Shown here piece by piece: positions 13,487 through 26,103 of a DNA stretch of 64,000 bases (the stretch's first letter is position 1; every line of letters begins with the position of its first letter). This stretch comes from Siphonodentalium dalli. Taxonomy: Eukaryota > Mollusca > Scaphopoda > Gadilida > Siphonodentaliidae. A program made the position numbers and the translations under genes. The stretch covers positions 217,696,205 to 217,760,204 of the forward strand of contig CP136064.1 in NCBI GenBank assembly GCA_032622095.1. The letters run 5' to 3'. Below the pieces are notes generated by a model, which saw nothing but the letters and a program-made list of their open reading frames with translations, did no database searches and was not told the DNA's origin.

Positions 13487-14239
13487 CTCCGAATGTTTAG
13501 CCAGGATCAGCTGAACAAAATTGCGACTGGTCAGAAGCTGAAAACCGCCGTTTCTTTCAAACTCGGGGAACATTCCACACGATTGCGACTGTCCGGTGTC
13601 TGCACTACGACATCTCGGAGTTGAGCCGCCCCCGACAGAGACTGAGTCCGAGATCGGTGCAGTTTTTGGCCTATTTACACTGTTATGTCCTTCTGAACTG
13701 TTATCCACACTACTAAAAAAGTTTCCATCACCAATATCAAATGCATCTATATGAGTTTGGCTCGCTCTGTAACTCCGAGAAGATATAATATTAGAGTATC
13801 CTTCCCCGTCCATGTCTTCTCTGGAATTGAGAACTTTGCTTCGAGAAGTTGCGTTCTCTTGGCCAGAACTTTTAAAAATTGTACTTCCCAAGCGATGACG
13901 TGCCCTAATTACATCTCTGGTATGCATTGGTTTGTCCTTGCTTGTGGGAAATGTTATTTGGGATACTGACGTTGATGTGTTCTCGTTAACTCCATCGAAA
14001 CTCAAATTGATGTGAATATCACAGGCGACGACAGTCCCGTGTCTCACACATCGCCGCGATCCCACCATTTCTTGTTCCGAAGGTACGAGCATTAGAGGTG
14101 TAGGAGAAACAGCACATGTGTGGCGTCTATTCCTCGCCAGATAAGAGTAGAGCCTGTTATCTGTAACCACGCCCACAACCGATGGTGAGTGCTGGACCAA
14201 CCTCGAATCGGTCGTCTGCCATGATTGAGCCGTCTTCAT
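13487..14239 (-). CDS. Probable first coding exon of an unrecognised host gene
   Basis: An open frame of 251 codons runs from an ATG at 14239 to a strong splice donor: the coding sequence ends in GAG and is followed by GTGAGT (minus strand, 13486-13481), leaving the exon in phase 0. The frame stays open for another 56 codons, but those look like intron translation. The protein is Ser/Thr-rich and hydrophilic, with an RPKTAP word near residue 185, a Gly-rich SVGGGST stretch, and no transmembrane segment or signal peptide. The composition suggests a disordered cytoplasmic protein. It matches no family I recognise. It is by far the longest open frame outside the Polinton, which is the main reason to call it. 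No further exons were located in the window. Confidence 0.5.
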
Positions 14240-14799
14240 TGTCGGCGTGCGAGATCAGCTAGTTCTTCAAAATATCCCAGGTTTCCTCATTGTCCACCTA
14301 TAACGACATTTATAATGACATCATTAGTCGAACACATTATGTTGACCTTGGGAGAACTCTAAGTACCGGTATACTCGGACCCCATGGGAAAGGTACTAAA
14401 GTGCCAATATGGACTATACGAGTGACTGGTATGGTCTATATTGGTATTTCCCCCAGGGTGGTCTGTACCGGTATATGGCATGCTTCTGATATCAAGACTA
14501 ATACATATTTATAAAATTGTTGCATACTGAGAGTCAGACTGTCGGAGACTGGTATATTTGTACATAACAATTTTGTTTATCTAATGTAATTTGTTATCTT
14601 TTTTCAATTATTTGAAGACAAATAAATAAATTGAAATTGAACCTATAACACGAAACGAATGCCATTTTTTGTGCATGCACTGACAGCGAATTAAAACAAA
14701 GGATATTTTTATCAAACACAATAGGTGCTGCTATTATTGACACTTTCAGAGTACATCTGACATACACAATACATTGGTGAAGAGATGTGTTATTATTCT
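14240..14799. other. Non-coding; would include the promoter of the minus-strand exon
   Basis: No element recognised. It lies directly upstream of the putative first exon at 13487-14239. Near 14393-14470 there are several words of the form ACCGGTATA. Confidence 0.3.
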
Positions 14800-15439
14800 A
14801 AATATATATGAGATGTATGGAGGCACGGACTCAGTATGAGTGTTCATAGCTTTAAGCCCCGTGTGGGCCTACCGCCCCACTGCGAGGGGTAAGAATCCCC
14901 TAATGTGGCACCCTGTTTGCCACGGGGTGCATCCCGTGATGTGTGGTGTAGTAGTCCTGGAGGTATTAGTGCGGCCTTATCACTTGAGGAATCGGCCTGC
15001 GGATACGGCTTAGATCATGGTCCTCTTTGGTCCTTCATCTCAAAACGGGTGGTTGTGTTGACCCGGCTCAAACAATATGGCTAGTCACGCTTCTCCAATG
15101 TGTTTCAGATTACATTTCTGCCATCTGTTCTATTATGTTTCTGGTGTCTAGTTGTGTCCTATGTGTCGCATGTATGTTGTTTCTTTCGTGTCATGTCTGC
15201 TTGTATTTCGTCTTCGTGACTGTTCAATGTTTCAGTGATGCCTGTTTCACGGTGGCGAGGTACCAGGAGGCTGCTATATACAGTGGCTAAACAGGTCACC
15301 GCTTCAGCTATGTACAAGTCTTTGACCCGACCATAATTTGAAGGGTAGTCCGAGGCGGCTCTGCTGGTCTAGTTGTCGATTATTTACTTTTCATATGTCA
15401 ACTCATAACAAACAAAAACGTAATATTGACCACTCGCCA

Positions 15440-16600
15440 AGTTCCACTGATGCTGATGACTATCCTCAGTGCTTGGTGTTGATCCACATATCAAGAGACC
15501 TTCTGTATTTGTGATTGATAAAACGCCACAAAGCATAGCCGGGCAATTATAATCTGTCAAACCGATCCTCAGTGGTTGGTACTTGGTTTTGATCAAAATA
15601 TCAAGAGACCTTCTGTATTTGTGATGGATAATACGCTACAAAGCATAGCCGGACAATTAAAATATGTCAAACCGATCAGGACTGGTCCACTAAGTTGCTC
15701 TCTTTTGATCGAATGTTCAAGCTGATGCTCTTGTGAAAATAACATATATTGCTCAAACACCAGTGTGGATTACTCCTGACAAAACATTGAACAGTAGCAG
15801 AACTGTGTTGAGATCTCGCGATGTAGCTGATTCTACTGAGTGAGAGATATTGGCCGAGTTAGCACCACATGGAGTTACAGAAGTCCGTAGATTTACCAAA
15901 ACAATTGATGGACAAAATGTTCCTTTGAATTGTTATCTTCTGACCTTCAATCGGTGCGAACATCCACCGACATTGAAGGTTGGGTATATGAAGATGGATG
16001 GACATATGTTCCAAACCCATTTGAATATTTTAAATGTCAGGGGTATGACCATGGTTAGGAACACTGTAAATTTAAAGAAACCACATGTGCACGATGTTCT
16101 ATTTCTGGTCATAATCATAAGGATTGTACGAATCTAAAGATATGTTCAAACTGTCAAGGTTCACATGCTGCAAATCTGCAATGGATTGTTCGTGTTCCGC
16201 CTGGGACTATTAATTCAAGAATCAACTATGTAAATCCGAGAAGCAGCTGTTATATATATACTAAGAAAATAGTTGGTTCTCAACCATATTATGTCACATA
16301 CTCAGCAATCGTGTCTTCCAAAAAGACTGTTGATGCCAGCACCCAGACACAGAGTCAAATCAAACTCGTCAGTATATCACTACGTGTAGCAACACAAGTT
16401 GAGGATACTGATATTATTCCTGTTCCAGAACCTGTAGCGCATATAATGGATACAGCTTCTGCCATTTCCTCCAAAACAATCTATGCAAGTTTATCCTATT
16501 GTTCCAAAAGAAAAATCTCCTTTTGCTACGAAACAAAGATCGTCAAAGTCACTCACTCGACTCTCAGAAAGAGAGGTACACCTTTACCACAGGATTGATG
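15440..16600 (+). pseudogene. LINE ORF1 (gag-like, zinc-knuckle) pseudogene
   Basis: Frame segments include AELAPHGVTEVRRFTKT, then LLTFN with PPTLKVGY, then Cys/His clusters reading TTCARCSISGHNHKDC and KICSNCQGSHAA in other frames. This is the arrangement of gag-like ORF1 proteins: an RRM-like central region followed by CCHC-type knuckles that bind the element's RNA. The reading frame is interrupted by stops (for example at 15841-15843) and by frameshifts, so it is not functional. The N-terminal part includes a 110-bp tandem duplication (about 15488-15597 and 15598-15707). Confidence 0.7.
15488..15707. repeat. 110-bp tandem duplication within the LINE ORF1 relic
   Basis: Two adjacent copies begin ATATCAAGAGACCTTCTGTA, at 15488 and 15598. 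They differ at several positions, so the duplication is not very recent. Confidence 0.8.
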
Positions 16601-17248
16601 AGAAACACTTAACTCTCAAAGGCAACAAACAGTATTTGTGGAAGGAGGCTGTCAGTTGTATGAAGGATGACACGCTGTCTCACCCAACCGACCGTCAGCT
16701 TGACGCATTGATAAAGGTTCATACGCGATTCATCAAATATCAAATCTTAATAATGCCGTATCAATGCAAAATCTGTTTTTAAAAGCTATTTGACAAATTT
16801 CGATGTGGATCCTTGGTAATTATTTATTTGCTATTTAGTATCTATTATTGTACTACTTGTATACGTTTTATAGTATGATTGCACACTAGTCAGTTTTTGA
16901 ATTTATATTCCTGACTTCAAGTGGAAACATTCCCCTTGGGTGCTTTTATTGATAAATAGCTCATCATTGCATTGTTTTAATCTAACCCACTGTCTGATTG
17001 ATCTACACAGTTGCTTCGCTGCGATCTTTTTCATACATGATTCTGTTCTTCGTCGTGATATGGCCTAGCCTAGCAACTAAAACGACGTTAAACAATCAAT
17101 CAATCAATCATTCAAATGTGCTCATTTCTTGTCGAAACTTCTCAAGTTCTCATTTCTTGTCGAAATGGCCAGGTATAGATCGGAATGGCACATTGAGATG
17201 TCCCTCAGCTCAGATAATATACCGTTGTCGCCAGCTGTCGAGGGAGAA

Positions 17249-17318
17249 ATTGAGATTTGTCACCCGCTCGAGAACGGAATGGAGACATTCCGTTCTCGAT
17301 CGGGTGACAAATCTCAAT
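17249..17318. repeat. Long palindrome
   Basis: The arms start ATTGAGATTTGTCACCCG and end with its complement. The interior is also complementary around the GAACGGAATG / CATTCCGTTC centre. It is related to the palindromes at 18324-18380 and 19398-19508. All three are followed by a word close to AACTGTTTTGTTATC. Confidence 0.85.
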
Positions 17319-17499
17319 GTCTCCCGAGAAGAAGGGCAACAACTGTTTTGTTATCCGATTACTACAGAAAAAAATCTTTGCCATCCAGACGTACGATGTT
17401 GCACTGAGTCACGAGTGCTTTCTTTCCCCGATTGTTATTATATATTTTCAGTAACTTCGTATCGTCCTATAGGATTTCTGTTCTATACTCGATAGTCAA

Positions 17500-18300
17500 G
17501 CCGTTAAGCGTTTGATAATCACCGTTTATTTACGATCATTTTGGTGGTGAAATCGCCAATATCGGTCCATGCAATGTAAACCAATAAGCCATATAGATAT
17601 TATCCCCTTCTGCAATTGAGCATATTCAATGTCGTCTTGTGCACGGAATTTACACGTGATGTTCACTTCATTACGATCTTATTGGGTAGTTGTCGATTTC
17701 ATTAAGGTACATTCATATATGTCAATTAATGCTTCCAAGTGCATGGCGATCCCCACACAAAATACTTCTATAATCACATTGCAGACATCGCGGAGACGTC
17801 TGATGTGATGGATAAGCGTACAGGACCATTCGCGACAAACGTATGCATTACGTTGTCCACCAGAAAGCATGTATAACCAACCAACCTCAAGAGATCGACT
17901 CGTTCAATCTTGTACCATAATGTCGACATGAATATGTTGAATCACCGAAATGTTTCGATGTGAAAAGTACATAATAACGCTTGTCCGATAAAAGTATCAA
18001 CTTAAAAGTTCGAATATTAGTGTTCACTAAATATATGCAAATTAGCAAACACCACAACTGGTGTTTTTTGCGAATCCGTGGGTATATAATATTTATGACT
18101 TTAGTACGACTTAGTGATGTGAAAAAGCTGAGGTACTGCAGTTTGTATGTTTGTGGTTAGATATATTCTTGCAAGTTATCGCCCGCGATTGAGTGAGACA
18201 CGGGGATTTGTCGCCGCTCGATAACTGGTGGTTAGATATATTCTTGCAATATAACATCAGGCGGGCGACAACAATGTCTCTCGGCTCAGCGGGCGACAGT
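17500..18300. other. Mostly non-coding; partial palindrome-family sequence at the end
   Basis: Nothing recognised in 17500-18120. From about 18170 a partial copy of the palindrome-family sequence (GCCCGCGATTGAGTGAGACA) precedes the tandem duplication. Confidence 0.4.
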
Positions 18301-18323
18301 ATACAGTTATCGCCCGCGATTGA

Positions 18324-18380
18324 GTGAGACACGGGGATTTGTCGCCCGCTCGAGAGCGGCGACAAATCCCCGTGTCTCAC
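18324..18380. repeat. Palindrome in unit 1
   Basis: GTGAGACACGGGGATTTGTC is followed after a short centre by its exact complement. This is the simple form of the structure. Confidence 0.9.
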
Positions 18381-19397
18381 GAAAACAAGGGTGATAACTG
18401 TTTTGTTATCTGACAAAGGGGTACACACGAACCTCCTTAATAGCAGGCATAAATGCGCGCATAAATTATTTAATCCAGATCGAAAAGTAAATTTTATGTT
18501 GGAATCATCGCTATTTAGACCATAAAACATTCATAATATGGCTCAATTAACAGACCCGTCATTTGCGCAGCTATTTTCCGGTCAGTTTGCTGGTTGCATG
18601 GTGGAAATCGGTTCACGGAAACAGGAGTAAAGCAATTTCGAAGTTGAATAGCCATGCAGCGAAATGTTCGGTTTCGTTTCAAATGGCCGTGAAGACGCCG
18701 ACAGACAAACGTGTTCATTTCCAGATTGCTAAAATGTGAAACTAACACGTTGTAGTAGTGAAAAAAGAAATTGATATATGTCACAGATTGTTACGCAACA
18801 TACTGGTATTCTCTGAAGTCTGAGGAATGTATTGAAGAAAAGAAATAGTCAATTGATAAACAGTAAAGAGTGGCTATTTGAACTAGTACATAAACGTATT
18901 TGTAACGTATGAACATCGTATATGCGATTGCCTGCAGCACACACCAACTGCATAATAAGGTTGATCTATTTGTCCCACGGTCTTTATTATTGATATAAAA
19001 AGGTCCAATAGGAACATTACACATTATAACGGATTTGTGTCCGCGATAACACCGTGTATACATAGCGTGCTTTAATTGCAACTAAAAAAACACACAATTA
19101 TGCAAATTAGCAAACACCACAGTTCGCGGTTGTTATGATACAGTGGGGTTTATAAAAACAGTGTTTTCGAAAATTGTTAGAGAGCTGTGAGAGTGTCTCT
19201 GCATGCACGTTGAGTTATTCGTAGTTCTATGTTTACTGGTAATAGCTGAGCGGTCAATAACTGAGACAATGTTACCCTCGAGGGTAATAAGGTGATTTAC
19301 GGCCCGCCATGTGACGCACTCTCAGCAAATCAGAAGAGAGGAAAATGGTATGAAATGTGATGAAGGATAACAATATACAGTTATCGCCCGCGATTGA

Positions 19398-19508
19398 GTG
19401 AGACACGGGGATTTGTCGCCCGCTCGAGACCTGGAATGTCACCCGAGGGCCGTCAGGCCCGAGGGTGACATTCCAGGTCGAGAGCGGCGACAAATCCCCG
19501 TGTCTCAC
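19398..19508. repeat. Nested palindrome in unit 2
   Basis: The outer arms equal the palindrome of unit 1. A second palindrome, 19429-19478, with arms starting ACCTGGAATGTCACCC, sits at the centre and is absent from unit 1. Confidence 0.9.
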
Positions 19509-20470
19509 GAAAACAAGGGTGATAACTGTTTTGTTATCTGACAAAGGAGTACACACGAACCTCCTTAATAGCAGGCATAAATGCGCTCATATATTCTTTA
19601 ATCCAGTTCGAAAAGTAAATTTTATGTTGGAATCATCGCTATTTAGAAAATAAAACATTCATAATCTGGATCAATTAACAGACTCGTCATTTGCGCAGCT
19701 ATTCTCCGGTCAGTTTGCTGGTTGCATGGTGGAAATCGGTTCACGGAAAGAGGAGTAAAGCAATTTCTAAGTTGAGTAGCCATGCAGCGAAATGTTCGGT
19801 TTCGTTTCAAATGGCCGTGAAGACGCCGACAGACGTGTTCGTTTCCATATTGCTAAAATGTGAAACTAACACGTTGTAGTAGTGCAAAAAGAAATTGACA
19901 TATGTCACAGATTGTTGCGCAACATACGGGTATTCTCTGAAGTCTGGGGAATGTATTGAAGAAAAGAAATTGTCAATTGATAAACAGTAAAGAGTGGCTA
20001 TTTGAACTAGTACATAAACGTATCTGTAACGTATGCACATCGTATGTGCGATTGCCTGCAGCACACACCAACTGCATAATAAGGTTTATCTATTTGTCCC
20101 ACGGTCTTTATTATTGATATAAAAGGTCCAATAGGAACATTACACATTATAACGGATGTGTGTCCGCGATAACACCATTCATACATAGCGTGCTTTAATT
20201 GCATCTAAAAAAACACACAATTATGCAAATTAGCAAACACCACAGTTCGCGGTTGTTATGATACAGTGGGGTTTATAAAAAACAGTGTTTTCGAAAATTG
20301 ATAGAGAGCTGTGAGAGTGTCTCTGCACGTTGAGTTCTTCGTAGTTCTATGTTTACTGGTAATAGCTTAGCGGTCAATAACTGAGACAATGTTACCCTCG
20401 ATGGTAATAAGGTGATTTACGGCCCGCCATGTGACGCACTCTCAGCCAATCAGAAGAGAGGAAAATGGGA

Positions 20471-22711
20471 TGAAGGATAACAATGTGATTTGTCGCCCGG
20501 CATGTGGCAGGACATGGCCCAATCAGATAGGTGTAAAATAGGGAGGAGGGTAAGAAAGCTTGTCTGTGTTAGAACCCGCGCCAACCTCGTCTAGCCCAGA
20601 CTGCGATGATGTTATCCGCGACCTAATCACCACAGCTACTGGGACATCATTAAAAAGAAGACCTTTTATCGAGTTGGAAGCGTGTCAGTCTGAGCATATG
20701 GGTTAGAATATTGACACAGAACGGATCTACCATTATATTGGAACAGCACAAATGTTCTTTCTTCCGTGAGCGCGAACACATTCTCATTTCTTATCGAAAT
20801 GGCCATGTATTGACCGGAATTGCATATTGAGATGTCCCTCAACTCAGATCAAGATTGAAAATCGGTCGACATACATAATAAATAAGATCAGTCTGAGACA
20901 TTTGTGGAAAAAATGATTTGTCATACATAAAGTACAAGTACATATGTTGAATAACAGCATTATCTGGTCAAATCTGCAGCTTGCAGTCTTATAGTTGGTT
21001 ACTCTCGGGAAATTAAAACGATGTAGAGCAGTGAGTCTATAGTGCTTACAATCTTCACGGGAAAGTAACATTGTTTTGGCAAACATTTAAGTGTTTTTCA
21101 TAGGTTCTTGCGAATAATTCACGCCATAAAGTATAATGCAGTAGCCGGCTCCCAGGTGACGTCAAACTCGGCGTGCTTGAGCAAATCCACGATTGGTGGA
21201 AACTGCCACTTCAAGGGTCATTCATATACCCCCGATGTTTCACGTGCTCATATACCCCCGATGTTTCGCGCAACCCCGCTGTCAAGGATGACGGGGACAT
21301 GGTGATTTAAACGTGGCGTTGTAGCCAATCAGATTGATAGTATAACAATCGGATATGGGACAAGGACATATGCCCTAGAACTAGTCTCATCTCAATAATC
21401 GCTTCTACAATTTTTCCAACTGAAATCACAGACATATTTTTGAAATACCATACCAGGAAATTTGCGTCTCGCCATTTAAATCGCGAAAACAGATATAAAA
21501 ACAACTTTCGCGTCAATCCGTGATATAGTCGTACAATAATAGACTGTTATAGTTTGACGTTCTTACATTTATATATACTCAATGCAAGCATATAGTCACC
21601 TGTTCGGATTATCACACGCAAATGTTTTTAACAAATTGCAATAAGTAGTGGTTCTGATGTAATTAGACTGTGCTTATGATTCCTTGGATCATGCTGTATA
21701 CGTAGATCCATTTGGAAAAAAAATGTTCTATACCTTATAATGGCCTCAACCAATCACATGGAGATAATTGACTCTCATTGATCTGTACCTTAACTAGATA
21801 CAAAGCATTTTGGCACGTATTGTTGTTTACAACAAAGAATAGTTGCCGCAGACAAGATCGAAGACATTAAAGCGCATCGTTTATGGATGAAATCTTTAAA
21901 ACACCTTCCTGTGTTCATCATATTCAGTGTGATCTACGTATCGAACAGGTCGGTCATTGTAAACATTTGAATAAATACCCGGAAGAAGAATGGAGTGTCT
22001 CGATTTACCGAGTGTTAATAGGGTGTCTGGTAGCATATTTCAGCGTGAGCGACGCACCCTATTGCGCCCTCCCGGCGTATAATCAGTTAAAAATACTTTG
22101 TGTATAGTGGTCGCATGGGGGTTTTATTTATAGAAATGGGAATTTTTGGGACACCCTAAACGTTCTAGTGCGACGCCGAGGTCGAGTCCGGTAAAAGATG
22201 TAGTTGGGAATTTCAATTTCGTATTATGTCAGTAATGTTGATTTTTGGTTTGTGATAAGCTATGCCAATTTTACAAATAGAAGAAATGAAAAAGATAATT
22301 TGTAAGTCTTATATCGCCATTTTTCGTTCCGCAGCGCACTAAGAGTTCTAGTCGGACTGTCGGGGACAGCCGATCGAGTCAGCCACCTGTTCGTTAATGA
22401 AGTGCTGAGCGATGTGACAATTTGCAGTTGGTCCCTATTGCCGGAGATCCCCGAATTCGCGGAGGTCCCCTAAAATGGTCGAAATAGGTTGATTTTAATG
22501 AGTGAACGGGTGCGCATATGTCAATTGATACGTATTTTAAACAAATAACGACACGGTCATCATAATAGTGGTTTGTCCTATCAATTATATCATCATCATC
22601 ATAATACGGAACAAGTCTTGCGACTTTTCGTCCCAATAACATTATTTGCAATGCTTGTTTACAAATATATGTATCGTCATTCGATATTCACTTGTGAGTC
22701 ACTTTAACATA
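20471..22711. other. No confident gene; short repeats only
   Basis: A direct repeat of TCATATACCCCCGATGTTTC occurs at about 21222 and 21249. A frame of about 45 codons at 20562-20705 has coding-like composition, but has no start, no domain and a stop just upstream. Nothing else is recognised. Confidence 0.35.
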
Positions 22712-23290
22712 TTACTTGTCGTCGAACTCGTATTTTATATAATAGAGGAATGAGTCTATGTATATTTTTAATTGATCGAGTGTTGGAGCCTCAACAGCGA
22801 AGTCTGACAGAGAGTTCCAGCTATTTACCACCCTCTGCGTGAAGATATATTTTCATATCTCCTTGTTAACAGTGCGCATCTGTAGCTTTTTATTATGCCG
22901 TCTTGTTCTTCCTGGTGAATTTCTTTCTAATAGGTCACAGGCATTGGTATTGTAATGACCATTCAACAGTTTATATACCTAGATTAGATCTCCTCTAAAT
23001 CTTCAATATTTTAAAGACATCAGATTGAGTCTTATCATTCGGTCTCGGTAGCATAGAGTCATGATTTTAGGAACTAGTTTCGTTGCTTTTCTTTTTATTT
23101 TCTCTAACACAATGCTTTGATATTTGTGATGTGGGCTCCATGCAGAGTTACAGTACTCGATGATAGGTCTGACCATGCTTATGTAGAGCGATCGGAAAGT
23201 ATCGATGTCCAGGTTCGTGAAAGTTCTTTTGACTATGCCGATGATTTGAGAAGCTTTATTGTTTTAGGATATTGTAGGAAGACTAAGCTG
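22712..23290 (-). pseudogene. CR1/L2-like LINE reverse transcriptase C-terminal fragment
   Basis: The minus strand reads FRSLYISMVRPIIEYCNSAW, then KRKATKLVPK, YRDRMIRLNLMSLKY, FRGDLI and VYKLLNGHY, then QRVVNSWNSLSDFAVEAPTL near the stop at 22712-22714. These are the conserved thumb and post-RT motifs of CR1/L2-type LINEs. At least three in-frame stops interrupt it. It is a 5'-truncated, dead copy. Confidence 0.85.
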
Positions 23291-24704
23291 GCCGTGTCAA
23301 ATTGAGCTATAGCGATGGGTTATCTCGCAGGACAACACATTTCGGGTTTTCACGGGGTGTGTATTCGCTAGATGTCTGATAGTTGCAGTGTATAACTATT
23401 ATGACCGCATTAATTGCTTTCGATGTTTAGGTATGAACAATGGCTTGGCCACTCTTGAATATTTTATGGCGGGAACACAACGCCTCCGATTAGTAAATGT
23501 TTGGTCCGCATTTAGAGGCTTTCTGGTGTGGTGAATGAGAAACCTGCAGTAATAAGCCGTTGTTGTTTGCAATCATTTGAAGGATTAGTTGTTTTAACGG
23601 AATTCATGTAACCAATATATTTTATATTTTAATTTATATTTATGCCTAATAATATGATCTGGAGGGCGCTACCATTTCTTATTATGGTTTTCTTGTATGT
23701 AACCTGTCGCCGATATGGACCTATTCAAGGCCATTTTGGATTTGTCTAGATATATATAGTTCGCTTCTGGCGCTAATCGTCTGCTCTGTTCGGTACAAAT
23801 TAAAATTTAAAAAATGTTGTTTTGGTGCTTAATGCCAAGACTTAACACTCGCAAAAATATAAATAAGATTCCCATATATAGTTGTTGTAAATTCAAAACA
23901 TTTTCATCCACGGTAAACCGGATATCGATACTGTCGAATATCAAAGGGTAATTCATGATTAAAACTTGGCCGATTTTGAGCAGAACAAATAATGGTGAAA
24001 AAAAAACTACTGTGGTGTCTATATGTAGTTCATCCTTACAAATAATGAACACTAATATCGTAATCAGTTCAACAAATACCGAACACTAATATCGCGATGA
24101 ATAAATTGTTCATATACCTATATGCCACGTTTGATATGGCAATGGTTACATATACAAGTCTCGACTTACTATGAAAATTCATGCGCTCATTTGGAAATTT
24201 GTGAGAACAGTGAGACTGTATCAGAAAACCAGTCAAGAAGTATCAGCATTGTTAATGGGTGACCTTATTATGTAATATACTCATGTGTGCCGTATAGAAT
24301 AATTTAATTGCCATATATATATAGTTTTATCACATAATTAGCCCCTAGCATGGCCTGATATCGTTGGTAAGACACAGGTGTATTATCTGCGCGCGCAATG
24401 ACACAAGAGCTTATCGTAATGATGTCAATGTCGTAAATTTATTATTTTGTTAATAAGAATATAATTATGATATTCGATTTGTGTTGAGTTATTTAGTGTT
24501 GACTGTGAGTTAAATATGGGCGACGAGGGTGGTTTTGAACAATTTTGTCAACATCAAAATACACATTTAAATTGGAATTATATTTTTTCTGGAAGGTATC
24601 TTTACTTCCTCTTTGTTTGTGATGCGGAAATCAATATATATTTTTTAAACCCCCGTTTCGAGATTGTTTTTCCTTGCTAAAATGTGATTATGTGATAAAC
24701 TGGA
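23291..24704. other. No gene or strong element seen
   Basis: AT-rich non-coding sequence on both strands. Nothing recognisable. Confidence 0.4.
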
Positions 24705-24822
24705 TCTCAAATGAGTCGCAAATATATACGAAATTTATCAACCACGTCCACTAAATTTAGCTCGAATCGAATTTAGTGCACTCGGTTAATAAATCTCGTA
24801 TATAATTGCGACTCATTTGAGG
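24705..24822. repeat. Imperfect palindrome, MITE-like
   Basis: CTCAAATGAGTCGCA at 24706-24720 pairs with TGCGACTCATTTGAG at 24807-24821. Weaker complementarity continues inward over 30-40 bp. Probably a short foldback MITE. Confidence 0.7.
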
Positions 24823-24834
24823 TCCTCTATATAA

Positions 24835-25720
24835 TATACTAGCTGGGGTACCCGACGTTGCTCGGGTAGCGAATGTGCAATTTCTTAGTGGCCCTGCAAG
24901 TCATTTTAAATAACTATTAGTCATCTGAGGTAAACATCACATATTGCATGACACCGGATAAATTTACATCTATCTTTCAAGTTTTTTATTGCTAATTATT
25001 ATTGACTCGTTAAGTCAATTGAGGTCAACAGCACATATCCCGTGGCGGTTCCCGCGTCATTTTACTTCTGTGCACAAATTTTCCCTCATATCGCCTGGGC
25101 TGATAAACAAACGCTCTTTAGTGATGATATAATTCTTTAGTACCATTTATGTCATCTTAGGTCAAATGCGCCTATCCCATAATAATCCCCTGGCCAGGTG
25201 ACTCATTTGTACCAATTTCCCTTCATATCTTCAAAGCTGATAAGGAACACTTGGCTGATAGTAAACGCTCTTTATTGACCATATAATTTATTAGTATCCC
25301 GTTATATCATCGGAGGTCAAATGCGCCTATCCCATGATAATCCCCTGGTCAGGTGACCGATCTGTACCAATTTCCCTACAATATCGTCTTATCTGATTTA
25401 AAGGAACGCATTTCGTTGCTCACATTTGCCCCTTTAAGTCGACGGTACATATCTAATAAGATTCACCGGGTCAAATTACTCATATGTACAAATTTCAGCT
25501 CCGATGATCCAACCATTTGGTCGCCTCTAGCCAAAATATATATAACATAATTATTAGTGCCCTTTTAAGACATCTGATGTGAACGTGATCAATTTAATAA
25601 AGCTCCCCGTGTCAAATTACTCATGTATACACATTTTCAGCTCCGACGGTCCAGCCGTTTGGTCGCCTTTTAGCGGACAAACAAACGAACATCAAAATTT
25701 TGAGTTTTATTAGTATATAT
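24835..25720 (+). repeat. Dispersed repeat starting TATACTAGCTGGGG and ending ATTAGTATATAT
   Basis: The ends resemble a widespread class of invertebrate non-autonomous retroposons. Internally, a unit of about 155 bp beginning GGTCAAATGCGCCTATCCCA is tandemly repeated (25160 and 25315). Two later units share TCAGCTCCGAYGRTCCARCC (about 25496 and 25638). A related but shorter repeat is at 40288-40725. Confidence 0.6.
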
Positions 25721-26103
25721 ATTTCCAGATATGGCTGCCATGTGTGTGAAGATGTAGCTTCATTTCTTGAGGATTTAATGTTAGAAACAACAACAAAAAT
25801 GGCTTCGAACGTTGATGAGCATAATTCTACTGTCAAACTAATTTAGATATCAAGACGATATTTCACGAAATAGAACTGACAGGTAAAACTAATAGTCCGT
25901 TCTAAATACGACAAAGTACCAAATTTATTTTAGGTTATTGTGTATAAGCAGACCTTTTCCACTCAAATATCAACTTTCGCTGCGAGATTCGTGTTGGAAA
26001 TATGAAGATAGCCACTATTCCCCACTAAGAATAGAGGAGTTTTCGGTGCTGCATTTTAGTATTGGGGGGGGGGGGGGTTACAACATGTCCATAAAAGGCA
26101 CTA
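25721..26103. other. No gene seen; G-run at 26066-26079
   Basis: Non-coding. The G-run immediately precedes the 26.1-kb repeat copy, as another does at 27057-27072 before its sister copy. Confidence 0.5.

Larger units (their letters stand above)
14800..17115 (+). mobile_element. Internally deleted non-LTR retrotransposon (Jockey/I-like)
   Basis: The order is GC-rich 5' leader (about 14820-15010), a gag-like ORF1 relic (15440-16600) and a 3' untranslated region ending in ACGACGTTAAACAATCAATC with a TCAA microsatellite tail (17091-17112). The reverse transcriptase ORF2 is missing between about 16780 and 16990. A tail of short simple repeats instead of long poly-A is usual for LINEs of invertebrates. 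Exact ends and target duplication were not determined. Confidence 0.6.
18306..20470 (+). repeat. Tandem duplication of about 1.08 kb
   Basis: Unit 1 is about 18306-19380 and unit 2 about 19381-20470, in the same orientation. Both contain, in order, a long palindrome, GTACACACGAACCTCC, GGTTCACGGAAA, a TATGCAAATTAGCAAACACC block, and CGGCCCGCCATGTGACGCAC. The copies are near-identical apart from small indels and one palindromic insertion in unit 2. Open frames on both strands are shared because of the duplication and show no domain. It may be two tandem copies of a non-autonomous element. Confidence 0.85.

Noticed and set aside
14820-15000. Possible tRNA or tRNA-derived SINE in the GC-rich leader
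   Set aside because: No cloverleaf or A/B box arrangement could be fitted. The position fits a LINE 5' leader.
16998-17495. 165-codon frame after the LINE tail
   Set aside because: It runs from LINE 3' sequence through a palindrome. The translation has no domain and mirrors the palindrome.
20562-20705. Frame of about 45 codons with coding-like composition
   Set aside because: No start codon, a stop just upstream, no splice evidence and no recognised domain.
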